Below, piece by piece: positions 6,005 through 13,696 of a stretch of DNA of 29,405 bases. The notes under the pieces are model-generated. The model made no database searches, had not been told where the DNA came from, and saw only the letters and a program-made list of their open reading frames with translations. The stretch covers positions 1 through 29,405 of the forward strand of contig NZ_JBBECC010000095.1 in assembly GCF_040882025.1 (NCBI RefSeq). The letters are read 5' to 3'. The stretch is from Parvibaculum sp040882025. GTDB taxonomy: Bacteria; Pseudomonadota; Alphaproteobacteria; Parvibaculales; Parvibaculaceae. Numbering within the stretch: position 1 is the stretch's first letter; each line of letters begins with the position of its first letter. Both the position numbers and the translations under genes were made by a program.

Positions 6005-7372
6005 TTAACGGCCTGCCGCCACGGCGCTGTCGGTGGCCTGGGCGGTGTCGTCCGCCGCCAGGAGCGATGCAATGGTTGTCGGATCGGCGAGTTCGGCTTC
6101 CCGCGCCGAGAGTTTCTCGAAAAAGGAGTCCACGCGCGGTTCGCGCGCAAGTGCTGCGTCCGCGACATGACGCTTGTAGCGTTGCGCGCGTACGGCGGCC
6201 AGAATGTCGGCGATGCGGGCCTTGTCGGCCGGCCGTGTCGGCACGAAGCGGCTCGGATTGCCCGCCGAGAAGGTGACAAGGCCGCCATTGCGCAGCGCCG
6301 CCGCGATCTCGCCCATTGCTTCCATCGGCACGTGAAGCCGCCGCGCCAGCGCTTCCTCGGTCCATGGTGTCTGCGCGCGTTCGAAGGCGTCATGGATCAG
6401 CAAAAGCGCCTGTACGGCCATGCGATCGAGCTGGCGCAACGTCAGCGGGCTGACGCCTCCTTGTGCGGAGAGATAGGTGCGGTTCTGATAGTAGAAGGCG
6501 ATGGCGCAGCCGCCGAGCAGGATCAGCCAGGCGGCGTAAAGCCAGATCATGAAAAAGACGAGGCTGGCGAAGGCCGAGTAGATCGCCACATATTGCGCCG
6601 ACTTGACGACGAAGGTGGCAAAAGTCCAGCCGGCGGCGCCCCAGACGATTCCGGCCACGGTCGCGCCCACCAGCGCCGAACCGAGTTTGACCCGTGTGTT
6701 GGGGATCATCATGTAGACGAAAGCGAAGGCCGCGATCAGAACCGCGAAGGGCAGAAGCTTGCTCGACTGCTCGACGATATAGACGACCAGCCAGTACTCG
6801 GCCACGCCGCCGATGAAATCGTTGGAAATTGCGCCGGCCATGATGCCGATGGCGGTGAGCACGATCAGCGGCCCCAAGATGCCCATGCTGACGATTTCGG
6901 TGAACTGACGGGCGAACGAGCGATTGGCTTCGACATGCCAGATGCTGTTGAACGCGGCCTCGACCTTGTTGATCAGCGAAATGACCGTGTAGAGAAGAAA
7001 GGCGAAGCCCACCGTACCGAGCACATTGGCGTTGACGCGTTGCACGAACTCCATCATCCGCTGCGTGATCTCCGCACCTTGCTCGCCGAGCGGCGACAGG
7101 AAGTCGGCCATTATGGTCTCGATGTAGCTGTCGAAACCGAAGGCGCGGAATATCGCAAAGGCGATGGCAAGAGCCGGCACGAGCGCCAGCAGCGTCGTAT
7201 AGACAAGGCTCATGGCCCGCAGGCTCAATGCACCGCCGGCAAGGTCGCGCGTAACCGCCCATCCGATCCGGGCGGCCAACAGCGCGGTACGCCGCCAGAA
7301 AGGCTGGTCGTCGAGAGACTGGTCCCATAATAGGGCATGGAGGCGCTCAAGGAGCGAAGCGGAGCCGAACAT
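6005..7372 (-). CDS. YihY/virulence factor BrkB family membrane protein
   Basis: This 455-residue protein has about six membrane segments between residues 50 and 310: MSLVYTTLLALVPALAIAFA, NVLGTVGFAFLLYTVISLIN, a pair after TEIVSMGILG, LLPFAVLIAAFAFVYMMIPN, and two more ending near LILLGGCAIAFYYQN. The SLVYTTLLALVPALA start and the MMIPNTRVKLGSALVGA turn are typical of the YihY/BrkB family, once mislabelled RNase BN. Its biochemical role is unsettled; transport or envelope functions are proposed. Residues about 325-410 are a soluble tail with a winged-helix-like pattern (TPWTEEALARRLHVPMEAMG, then LVTFSAGN). The ribosome site before the ATG is weak. A stop-proximal terminator is not obvious. 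Confidence 0.88.
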   Translation of the reverse strand: MFGSASLLERLHALLWDQSLDDQPFWRRTALLAARIGWAVTRDLAGGALSLRAMSLVYTTLLALVPALAIAFAIFRAFGFDSYIETIMADFLSPLGEQGAEITQRMMEFVQRVNANVLGTVGFAFLLYTVISLINKVEAAFNSIWHVEANRSFARQFTEIVSMGILGPLIVLTAIGIMAGAISNDFIGGVAEYWLVVYIVEQSSKLLPFAVLIAAFAFVYMMIPNTRVKLGSALVGATVAGIVWGAAGWTFATFVVKSAQYVAIYSAFASLVFFMIWLYAAWLILLGGCAIAFYYQNRTYLSAQGGVSPLTLRQLDRMAVQALLLIHDAFERAQTPWTEEALARRLHVPMEAMGEIAAALRNGGLVTFSAGNPSRFVPTRPADKARIADILAAVRAQRYKRHVADAALAREPRVDSFFEKLSAREAELADPTTIASLLAADDTAQATDSAVAAGR

Positions 7373-7405
7373 GGGCTTATGCTAGACGGCGGGCCCGGCA
7401 ATCGA

Positions 7406-7435
7406 AAGGCCCTCCGCCTTGAAGGGGAGGGCCTT
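7406..7435 (-). terminator. Intrinsic terminator of the cold shock gene
   Basis: A perfect 10-bp inverted repeat, AAGGCCCTCC (7406-7415) and GGAGGGCCTT (7426-7435), surrounds a loop that can itself pair (CCTT with AAGG). It lies about 50 bases past the cold shock stop codon; on the minus strand the stem ends CCTTTCGATT. It also separates the cold shock gene from the YihY gene downstream. Confidence 0.7.
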
Positions 7436-7483
7436 GGTCTTTTCGTGTACGGGCGTTGCCGCCCGCACAAATGCTGGTCCGGA

Positions 7484-7690
7484 TCAGCCGAATACCAGAT
7501 TTTCGGCGGAGAAGCGTCCATTGCGCCCCTCGACCAGTTCATACTGGATTTGCTGACCTTCCTGCAGGGTCTTCTGGCCGGCCTGTTCGACGGCGGAAAT
7601 GTGGACAAATACGTCCTTGCCGCCGTCGGCCGGTGCGATGAATCCATAACCCTTCGTGGCGTTAAACCACTTCACGACTCCGCTAGCCAT
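7484..7690 (-). CDS. cspA: CspA-family cold shock protein
   Basis: This 68-residue single-domain cold shock protein is of normal family length. It shows MASGVVKWFNATKGYGFI with RNP1 (KGYGFI), then RNP2 (DVFVHIS) and the closing RFSAENL. The family binds single-stranded RNA and DNA and melts RNA structure, helping translation and transcription at low temperature or in stationary phase. A sigma70-like promoter (7726-7754) and an intrinsic terminator (7406-7435) make it a single-gene unit. The inferred leader is only about 28 bases, so the long cold-sensing leader of E. coli cspA is not apparent. Alphaproteobacteria carry several paralogues; which one this is cannot be told from sequence. Confidence 0.96.
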   Translation of the reverse strand: MASGVVKWFNATKGYGFIAPADGGKDVFVHISAVEQAGQKTLQEGQQIQYELVEGRNGRFSAENLVFG

Positions 7691-7725
7691 AATGCGTTGA
7701 TTGCCTCATGTAGAGATAGAACGAA

Positions 7726-7754
7726 CGGATACCGCCATGAAAAACGGCGTCCAA
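7726..7754 (-). promoter_or_regulatory. Sigma70-like promoter of the cold shock gene
   Basis: On the minus strand TTGGAC (7754-7749), a 17-base spacer and TATCCG (7731-7726) fit a housekeeping promoter and would start transcription near 7719, about 28 bases before the cold shock ATG. Confidence 0.5.
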
Positions 7755-7884
7755 GCAAAAACGCTATCACCGAAATTTGGCTCCGGCCAACGAAAATCCC
7801 GGTCCAAGGACGGCGGATTTGCCGATGTTGTTGACGCTCAATTCGCAGACAGAAACGGCTAAATTCGGTCACTTACGGCGATAT

Positions 7885-7909
7885 GGAACCAAATTTTAAG
7901 CATGGTTCC
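7885..7909. promoter_or_regulatory. Seven-bp dyad before the 7933 gene
   Basis: GGAACCA (7885-7891) and TGGTTCC (7903-7909) form a perfect inverted repeat around an AT-rich 11-base spacer, 18 bp apart. It sits 23 bases before the start of the hypothetical gene and in the shared gap with the cold shock gene, so it may be an operator for the former. Confidence 0.4.
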
Positions 7910-7932
7910 CTACATTTGAACGAGAAAGCGGC

Positions 7933-9390
7933 ATGGGGGCCGCCGAGTTCAGCCGAGACGCCATGGCCAACGAACCGAATGCATCGCTGTCGCAGCGCCT
8001 GGCAAGCTACCTGGCGCAGTTGCCGCAGCCTGCCGTGCTGAAGCTTGCTTCGGGCATCGAGCGTGAAAAGCTGCGCGGCGCGGCTGGCCTTCCCTATGAA
8101 ACAATTCTCTCGGGCCTGCGTCCGCTGCTGGCGTCCTTCCGGGGCAGGCGACCTGGCATGGCCGATCCGCTGCGCCGCCTCTGCCTGCCGTTCGAAGATC
8201 TCCTTTCCGACGAACAGTCGATCGACCGCCGGCGGGGCCGGATTGCCCGCCGCGTCATCGAACCCTTGTGGAGGTGGCTCGAATCCGAGCTCCTGCCCGA
8301 CATGCTGCCGGACATGTCTCGCCGCATCGTCGATCACACGTTGAAAGACGACCGTATCGCGCTCGAGGCGTCGGTGTCGGTGTTGCATGCGGCGGTTGCC
8401 GCCGCGCTTGTTGCCGCCCTCGACGAGGCGCGCCGCGACGCCGTGCGACGCCGGGAGATCGAGGCCCGGCTTGGGGGCGAAGGCGGTATCGAGGATGCGC
8501 GCGCGATAGCGGCCGTCCTGTCGATCGCGCCGATCATGCTGAAACTGCAATCCGCGTTGCCGAATGCGATTGGCGATTTCGATGAGGAACACGTCAATCT
8601 CGTCAAGGAACTCTACGATGAAGCGCGCGAAAAATCGTCCGACGTCGCGCTCTATGTAGCATTCGCCACCATGGCGCGCCTTTCGGAAACCTGGCAGATT
8701 CTTCGCCTTGCGCGAAAGGTCGCCCATTATCGCAACGACATGCTGGTCAGCCGGAGCGAACTCGCTGTCTTGGGCGAGTTGCTGCTCGCGGATATGGATC
8801 GGATCGCCCGCGGCGCCGAAAGCAGGCGTCCCGGTCATACCGATCTCGACAATCTGCGCGAGGAAGTACGGCGTTTCGCGCGCATGTCGAAAGGCTTCAC
8901 CGCCGAAATCGATTTACGGCGTCACGGCGATTGGGGGCAGCGCCTGCTGGGGGCTCGCGCCCGTCTTTCGGCGGCGATCTCTCAGGAAATGGCACGCTTC
9001 GAGACCGACTTGCCGCGTGCCCTGCCGCTGCATCAGATCGGGCAATATGGACGTGGCGGACCGTTGCGCCCGGATATATCGAGCCCGCCCGATCCCGCGC
9101 GCACCGCCCGTATGAGCGCCTGCCTGCGGTTTATCGAAGGATTGACGCCGATTTGCGATGCGGTCGGTGCGCAAAGCCATTGCCGGAGCGTCCGCGGGCA
9201 AATCACGGCCTATCTCAACACTTACGAAGATCGGTTGCTGGAAGAGATGAGGACCGCCAGCGGAACGGCACGCGCCAACGCCGAAGCATTCATTGAAATT
9301 GCCGCGAGCTTTCGCGAGGCCCTCGGCGAGAACCGGTCTGCGGGAGTGCTGCGCCGCCGGGCCGATGTGGCGCTTCGAGCGGCGAGCTAG
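7933..9390 (+). CDS. Conserved hypothetical all-helical protein
   Basis: I do not recognise this 485-residue protein. It has no signal peptide or clear membrane segment and is dominated by charged and alanine/leucine-rich helices, for example AAVAAALVAALDEARRDAVR and RLSETWQILRLARKVAHYRN. Two cysteines lie in a CRSVRG/ICDAVG region near residue 410. It appears cytoplasmic and soluble. Two starts are possible: ATG 7933 (after GAGAAAG) or ATG 7963 (MANEPNASL), which begins closer to the recognisably folded part; the longer form is given. Codon use and GC look like its neighbours. The stop codon overlaps that of the convergent gene at 9387 within a shared CTAG. The dyad at 7885-7909 may control it. 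Confidence 0.75.
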   Translation: MGAAEFSRDAMANEPNASLSQRLASYLAQLPQPAVLKLASGIEREKLRGAAGLPYETILSGLRPLLASFRGRRPGMADPLRRLCLPFEDLLSDEQSIDRRRGRIARRVIEPLWRWLESELLPDMLPDMSRRIVDHTLKDDRIALEASVSVLHAAVAAALVAALDEARRDAVRRREIEARLGGEGGIEDARAIAAVLSIAPIMLKLQSALPNAIGDFDEEHVNLVKELYDEAREKSSDVALYVAFATMARLSETWQILRLARKVAHYRNDMLVSRSELAVLGELLLADMDRIARGAESRRPGHTDLDNLREEVRRFARMSKGFTAEIDLRRHGDWGQRLLGARARLSAAISQEMARFETDLPRALPLHQIGQYGRGGPLRPDISSPPDPARTARMSACLRFIEGLTPICDAVGAQSHCRSVRGQITAYLNTYEDRLLEEMRTASGTARANAEAFIEIAASFREALGENRSAGVLRRRADVALRAAS

Positions 9391-10403
9391 AATTCCCCGT
9401 CATAGGCAAAGAGGCCCGGCATGCCCCCCGTGTGCAGGAACACAAGCGCCTCGACATCGGCATGGTCGCCGGCCAGAACCTGTGCAATAAAGCCGGCCAT
9501 GCCTTTGCCGGTATAAACCGGATCGAGCAATACGCCTTCCTGTCTCGCGACCAGTTCGACGGCCATCCGCATTTCCGCCGTCGGTATCCCGTAGCGTTCG
9601 CCGAGATATCGCCCATCCAGCGTCACCGCATCGGCGGCCGGCGCGGAAATTCCAAGCAGCGCCGCCGTTTTGCACGCCAGAGCGTGGATGCTGGCGGCCA
9701 TCGCGTCGGTATCGGAACGATAAACATTGACGCCCGTGACCGACGGGCCCCGACCGCGCAGCTGACGTCCGGTGACGAGACCCGCCTGTGTGCCGCCGCT
9801 CGACGAGGCATGGACGATCCGCGCGGCGCCGATGCGCAAGGCATCGAGCCCGTCGGCGATTTCGAGATAGGCGCCGACATAGCCGAGCGACCCGACAGCA
9901 TTCGACCCGCCGACGGGCACCAGATAGGGTCTGCTGCCACCGGCCTCGATCTCGGCCATGACGCGCGCGAAAACGGCGCCTGCGTCGGCGTCGGCCGGTT
10001 CGATGCGGATGTCGGCACCGAGAATGCGGTCGAGCAGCAAATTGCCAGATCCGCGATAGGCATGACCTTCATAAGGCACGCTGTCGAACAGGACCAGCAC
10101 GCATCGAAGTCCCGCCGTTGCGGCTGCCGCTGCCGTTTGCCGGGCATGGTTCGACTGCAGCGCACCCGTCGTCACCACCGTGTCGCAGCCCTTCGCCAGC
10201 GCGTCTCCGATAAGGAATTCGAGTTTGCGAGTCTTGTTGCCGCCGCCGGCAAGCCCTGTGCAATCGTCGCGCTTGATGAACAGGCGCGGTGGCGGCGGTT
10301 CCATGCGCTCCGTCAGCGCCGCACGCAGCCGCACCATTTCCGTGAGCGGCGTCGGCAGATGGGCGAGCTGAAAACGCGGAAAACGGCTGAGCGGGTCGGG
10401 CAC
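9387..10403 (-). CDS. D-cysteine desulfhydrase / ACC deaminase family PLP enzyme
   Basis: This 338-residue fold-type II PLP enzyme carries the family signature LFIKRDDCTGLAGGGNKTRK, with the expected Schiff-base lysine at about residue 57 in GGNK. TTGALQSNHARQTAAAAA, the phosphate-binding SSSGGTQAGLV and the closing FLHTGGMPGLFAY follow. Relatives convert D-cysteine to pyruvate, sulfide and ammonia, or open 1-aminocyclopropane-1-carboxylate; sequence alone does not separate these. The start is GTG 10403, two bases after the CoA-transferase stop. It places MPDPLSRFPRFQLAHLPTPL at the usual family N-terminus, with GAGGGGG upstream as ribosome site. The same frame stays open far upstream, but that part lies inside the CoA transferase gene and has no family match. 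Confidence 0.88.
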   Translation of the reverse strand: MPDPLSRFPRFQLAHLPTPLTEMVRLRAALTERMEPPPPRLFIKRDDCTGLAGGGNKTRKLEFLIGDALAKGCDTVVTTGALQSNHARQTAAAAATAGLRCVLVLFDSVPYEGHAYRGSGNLLLDRILGADIRIEPADADAGAVFARVMAEIEAGGSRPYLVPVGGSNAVGSLGYVGAYLEIADGLDALRIGAARIVHASSSGGTQAGLVTGRQLRGRGPSVTGVNVYRSDTDAMAASIHALACKTAALLGISAPAADAVTLDGRYLGERYGIPTAEMRMAVELVARQEGVLLDPVYTGKGMAGFIAQVLAGDHADVEALVFLHTGGMPGLFAYDGEF

Positions 10404-10405
10404 GA

Positions 10406-11632
10406 TCAGACAACCCCCTCGGCGCGGAACGAGGCGATCTCGTCCGCCGAATAACCGAGTTCGGTCAGGATGCTGTCCGTGTGCTCCCCGAGAACCGGCG
10501 CACGTTCGCGGATCGTTGCCGGCGTCCGCGAGAGCCGGAGCGGTGTTTCCATGATGGGCGCTGGACCGGGCAAGCCCGGAAAGTCGAGCGGCCGCAAATA
10601 ACCCATTTCGCGGATGTGCCGGTCGTCGAGCGCCTGTTGCGGTGTATAAACGGGGCCGGCCGGGATGCGCGCTTTTTCGAGTTCGGCAAGGGCCTCCTCG
10701 GTCGTTCGCGTCTCTGCCCAGCGCGCCGTGCGTTCCGACAGGACCGCGCCATTGTCGCCGCGCGCGAGGTCGTCCTTGAAGCGCGGATCGGTGAGCCAGT
10801 GATCTTCGCCCATCAACCGTGCCCAGCGCTTGAACAGCGGCGCGCCGATGGCCTGCACCAGAATCCAGCCATCCTTTGTACGCACAATGTCGGCCGGCCC
10901 CGCATAGGGCGACCGGTTGCCGATGGCGACGCGATCGGTTTGCCGCAACTGCTGCTCGATCAGGTGAAAGTTGAAATAGGCGAGCGCCGTCGACAGCAAT
11001 GCGCCTTCGACGATCTGTCCCTTGCCGGATTTCTGCCGTTCCATCAGCGCCGCCATGGTCCCGAAGGCAGAAAGGGAGGCGGTGCCGAAATCGACCCATG
11101 GCGCATAGCTCTTGACCGGTTCGTCCGGGTATCCGGTCAGATAGGCCGCGCCGACCATCGACTGTGCCACGCCGTCGAAACCGGTCCGCTCACTATAGGG
11201 ACCACCATGCCCGAATGCCGAAACGGTGGTCAGGATGATATCGGGCTTCACAGCGGCAAGGCTTTCGTAATCGAGCCCCATCGCTTTCAGCGTCGAGGGC
11301 GGCAGATTGGCAACGACCACATCCGCGGTTGCGACGAGGCGCCGGACGATGCCGCGGCCGGTTTCCGTCATCGGGTCGAGCGTGAGGCCTTTCTTGTTCC
11401 GGTTCATCTGCAGGAACATCGCGCCTTCGCCGCCTTCGCCGGGGCCCGCGCCCGGCACGATCGGCTGTACGAAGCGGTCCTCGCTGCCTTCGCGTTTTTC
11501 AATGCGGATGATCTCGGCGCCCATGTCGCCCAGCAGTGCGGCGCAGTAGGGGCCGGCAATGTAGCGGCCGAAATCGAGCACGCGTATGCCCGCCAGAATG
11601 CCCTGCGAATTGCCGTCGTTTTGCTCGGCCAT
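10406..11632 (-). CDS. CaiB/BaiF family CoA transferase
   Basis: This 408-residue class III CoA transferase is of normal family size. It begins ILAGIRVLDFGRYIAGPYCA, then MGAEIIRIEKREGSEDR, the RNKKGLTLD strand and LTTVSAFGHGGPYSERTGFD; the region near YAPWVDFGTASLSAFG matches the stretch holding the catalytic aspartate in formyl-CoA transferase. It moves CoA between acyl donors and acids, cytosolic, substrate unknown. The ATG at 11632 was preferred to an in-frame TTG-type extension because GGAGGGG lies just upstream and the conserved start is at residue 11. It is coupled to the PLP enzyme gene (GTG two bases after its stop). The product could feed the acyl-CoA dehydrogenases elsewhere in the window, but nothing here shows that. 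Confidence 0.92.
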   Translation of the reverse strand: MAEQNDGNSQGILAGIRVLDFGRYIAGPYCAALLGDMGAEIIRIEKREGSEDRFVQPIVPGAGPGEGGEGAMFLQMNRNKKGLTLDPMTETGRGIVRRLVATADVVVANLPPSTLKAMGLDYESLAAVKPDIILTTVSAFGHGGPYSERTGFDGVAQSMVGAAYLTGYPDEPVKSYAPWVDFGTASLSAFGTMAALMERQKSGKGQIVEGALLSTALAYFNFHLIEQQLRQTDRVAIGNRSPYAGPADIVRTKDGWILVQAIGAPLFKRWARLMGEDHWLTDPRFKDDLARGDNGAVLSERTARWAETRTTEEALAELEKARIPAGPVYTPQQALDDRHIREMGYLRPLDFPGLPGPAPIMETPLRLSRTPATIRERAPVLGEHTDSILTELGYSADEIASFRAEGVV

Positions 11633-11658
11633 GCCGCCTGCCCCTCCTTGTCGTTCGT

Positions 11659-11697
11659 CCTGTCTCGTTTTCGCACAATGGACAGGCGCGAAAACGA
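11659..11697. promoter_or_regulatory. Interleaved inverted repeats in the caiB / kinase gap
   Basis: Two inverted repeats are interlocked: CCTGTC (11659-11664) with GACAGG (11681-11686), and TCGTTTTCGC (11665-11674) with GCGAAAACGA (11688-11697). The order stem 1, stem 2, stem 1, stem 2 is that of an H-type RNA pseudoknot; as DNA it would be two overlapping operators. It lies 27 bases from the CoA-transferase start and within the divergent promoter region. Confidence 0.5.
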
Positions 11698-11773
11698 TAG
11701 GTTGCGCGCCGGTCTTGAGGAAGAGCACCGGGGAAAATTTTGCCTTTTATTTAGCCTTTGCCTCGTACTGTAC

Positions 11774-11792
11774 CCCCACTCGGCGGGTGGGG
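11774..11792. promoter_or_regulatory. GC-rich hairpin before the kinase gene
   Basis: CCCCAC (11774-11779) and GTGGGG (11787-11792) can pair around TCGGCGG. It is 41 bases before the GTG start, and could be RNA structure in the leader. Confidence 0.35.
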
Positions 11793-11832
11793 AGACGCGT
11801 CGAACAGGGACATTTGTGGGAAAGGGAGCCGC

Positions 11833-13695
11833 GTGAGGGGGTCCGAGGACACGGCAGGAGAAGCTTTGCCCGAACCCGGCGCGGTCGCGCCGGCGATCGA
11901 GCGTGCCTTCCGCTGGACCGGCGAGTTCGTCGATCCGGCACTCGAGGCGGCTTACGCGCGCGCGAGCTGGCCCGAAACGCAGGCGCGCCTGCGCTCGGTG
12001 CTGATTGCCGTCTATATCTATGTCGGCTGGGCCGTCTTCGACTTTCTTCTGATTGGCTTCGGTTGGGCTTTCGTCGCGTTGACTGCGGGCCGCCTGGCGA
12101 CCCTCGCCGTCCTGCTCGTTGCCCTCAACCGGTACACGACCTATGACGACTACAAGCAATTCATGCGTTGCGCCCTGTCGACGCAGATTCTTGTCGCGAT
12201 CGTCGCGCCCGTCTCGCTGGTTCTGGGCCAGGCCGATTTTGCTGCCAGCCTGCTTGCGGTCGTCGTGGTGCTCTTCGCCTTCTATATCAGTATGCCGACC
12301 GCGCTGCCGTCGACATTGACGAATGCGCTGGCGCTGAGCATCGCTTTTGTCGCCATCTGCCCGTGGCTGGCGGATGTGTCGCCGGCCGCGCTCGGGCAGA
12401 TCGCGGCGCTCGTTGCGGTAGTCAACGCCATTGGCGTTGAAATGGTACGTGCCGCCAACCGGTTGCGGCGCAGCGGTTTCCTGACGCTGATGCGTCAGCA
12501 GGAGCTTTATGATCAGTTGAAACGCGAAGTCGAGGTGCGGCGCGAAGCCGAGCAGGCCGTGCGCGCAACCGAGGAAAGCTTCCAGAGTCTTTTCTATGCC
12601 GCGCCGCTGCCCATTTCGCTGGTCGATCCGGTCGACTATCGTCTGGTGCAGGCCAATATCGCGGCGCTGAAGCTTTTCGATATTTCCGAAGACGAAGCCG
12701 AAGGTTTCGACGTTCGAACTTTTTTTTCCGAGGAAGATCTGGGCGCGCGTCTCGACCGCCTGCTGGTCAGTGGCCGTGCGGGCGTGCCGGTCGAATTCCG
12801 CCTGAAACGCCGCGACGGTACGCTGATCTGGGCGCTGGTTTCGGCCGCGACGGTTCAATTTCACGGCCGTCCGGCACTGCTGATCGGTATTCAGGACGTG
12901 ACCGCACGTCACAAGGAAGCCGAGACGCTGCGTGAAGCGCGCGATCAGGCGACGGCGGCAAGTCGCTCGAAATCGGAATTCCTGGCCAATATGAGCCACG
13001 AACTGCGCACGCCGCTAAACGCCATTATCGGATTCTCGGAAGCGCTGGAGCGCGAACTTTTCGGCCCGGTCGGCAATCCGCGATACCGTGAATATGCCGA
13101 AGACATCCACAATAGCGGTGTTCATCTGCTGAGCCTCATCAACGATATTCTCGACTTGTCGAAGATCGAGGCCGGTCAGTTCACGCTGCACGAGGACGAA
13201 ACCGAACTCGACCACATGGTCGAGGCGGCAACCCGCATTGTACGTCATCGCGCCCAGCAGGCGAACATCGCCATTGAATGTAATCTGCCCAAGCCGTCGA
13301 TCTTCCTGGTCGCGGACGAGCGGGCATTAAAGCAGGTACTGATCAACCTCGTATCGAACGCGGTGAAATTCAGTCCCGACGGAAGCGCTGTGAAAATCGA
13401 GGCGCAGGTTTGTGCCGAGAGCCTGCGCATTGCAGTTATCGACAAGGGGATCGGCATCGCCGAGCACGACATTCCAAGAGCCTTGACGCCCTTCACCCAG
13501 GTCGACGGCTCGTTGTCGCGCGCGCATGAGGGCACGGGGCTCGGATTGCCGCTCGCCAAGCATTTGACGGAGCTGCACGACGGCACGCTCACCATCCAGA
13601 GCGAACCCGATGTTGGGACGACGGTTTATGTCGATCTGCCCCTGTCGCGCGTTGTCGGTCGCGACGCATCGCCGAAGGAGAGCGCGGCGATCTAG
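11833..13695 (+). CDS. PAS-domain hybrid-free sensor histidine kinase, PleC/DivJ-like
   Basis: This 620-residue kinase has about six membrane segments between residues 52 and 210 and then a coiled linker. A PAS domain spans roughly 245-370 (EESFQSLFYAAPLPISLVDP to HGRPALLIGIQDVTARHKEA). The HisKA domain holds His389 in NMSHELRTPLNAII, followed by GVHLLSLINDILDLSKIEAG. The ATPase domain has LINLVSNAVKFSP, DKGIGIAEHDI and GTGLGLPLAK. The segment FGPVGNPRYREYAEDI is characteristic of alphaproteobacterial PleC/DivJ/PdhS kinases, which signal through DivK; that partner is inferred. No receiver is fused and no regulator gene is adjacent, so it is an orphan kinase. The start is GTG 11833, five bases after AAGGGAG; it is far better placed than the upstream TTG at 11758. 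Confidence 0.88.
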   Translation: MRGSEDTAGEALPEPGAVAPAIERAFRWTGEFVDPALEAAYARASWPETQARLRSVLIAVYIYVGWAVFDFLLIGFGWAFVALTAGRLATLAVLLVALNRYTTYDDYKQFMRCALSTQILVAIVAPVSLVLGQADFAASLLAVVVVLFAFYISMPTALPSTLTNALALSIAFVAICPWLADVSPAALGQIAALVAVVNAIGVEMVRAANRLRRSGFLTLMRQQELYDQLKREVEVRREAEQAVRATEESFQSLFYAAPLPISLVDPVDYRLVQANIAALKLFDISEDEAEGFDVRTFFSEEDLGARLDRLLVSGRAGVPVEFRLKRRDGTLIWALVSAATVQFHGRPALLIGIQDVTARHKEAETLREARDQATAASRSKSEFLANMSHELRTPLNAIIGFSEALERELFGPVGNPRYREYAEDIHNSGVHLLSLINDILDLSKIEAGQFTLHEDETELDHMVEAATRIVRHRAQQANIAIECNLPKPSIFLVADERALKQVLINLVSNAVKFSPDGSAVKIEAQVCAESLRIAVIDKGIGIAEHDIPRALTPFTQVDGSLSRAHEGTGLGLPLAKHLTELHDGTLTIQSEPDVGTTVYVDLPLSRVVGRDASPKESAAI

Positions 13696-13696
13696 C

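Noticed and set aside
10404..11099. N-terminal extension of the PLP enzyme into the CoA transferase gene
   Set aside because: The extension is an out-of-phase reading of the CoA transferase with no PLP-enzyme similarity; the family N-terminus begins at GTG 10403.
10481..11836. 451-codon open frame on the plus strand across the CoA transferase gene
   Set aside because: Antisense shadow of the CaiB-type gene; composition is Arg-rich and featureless.
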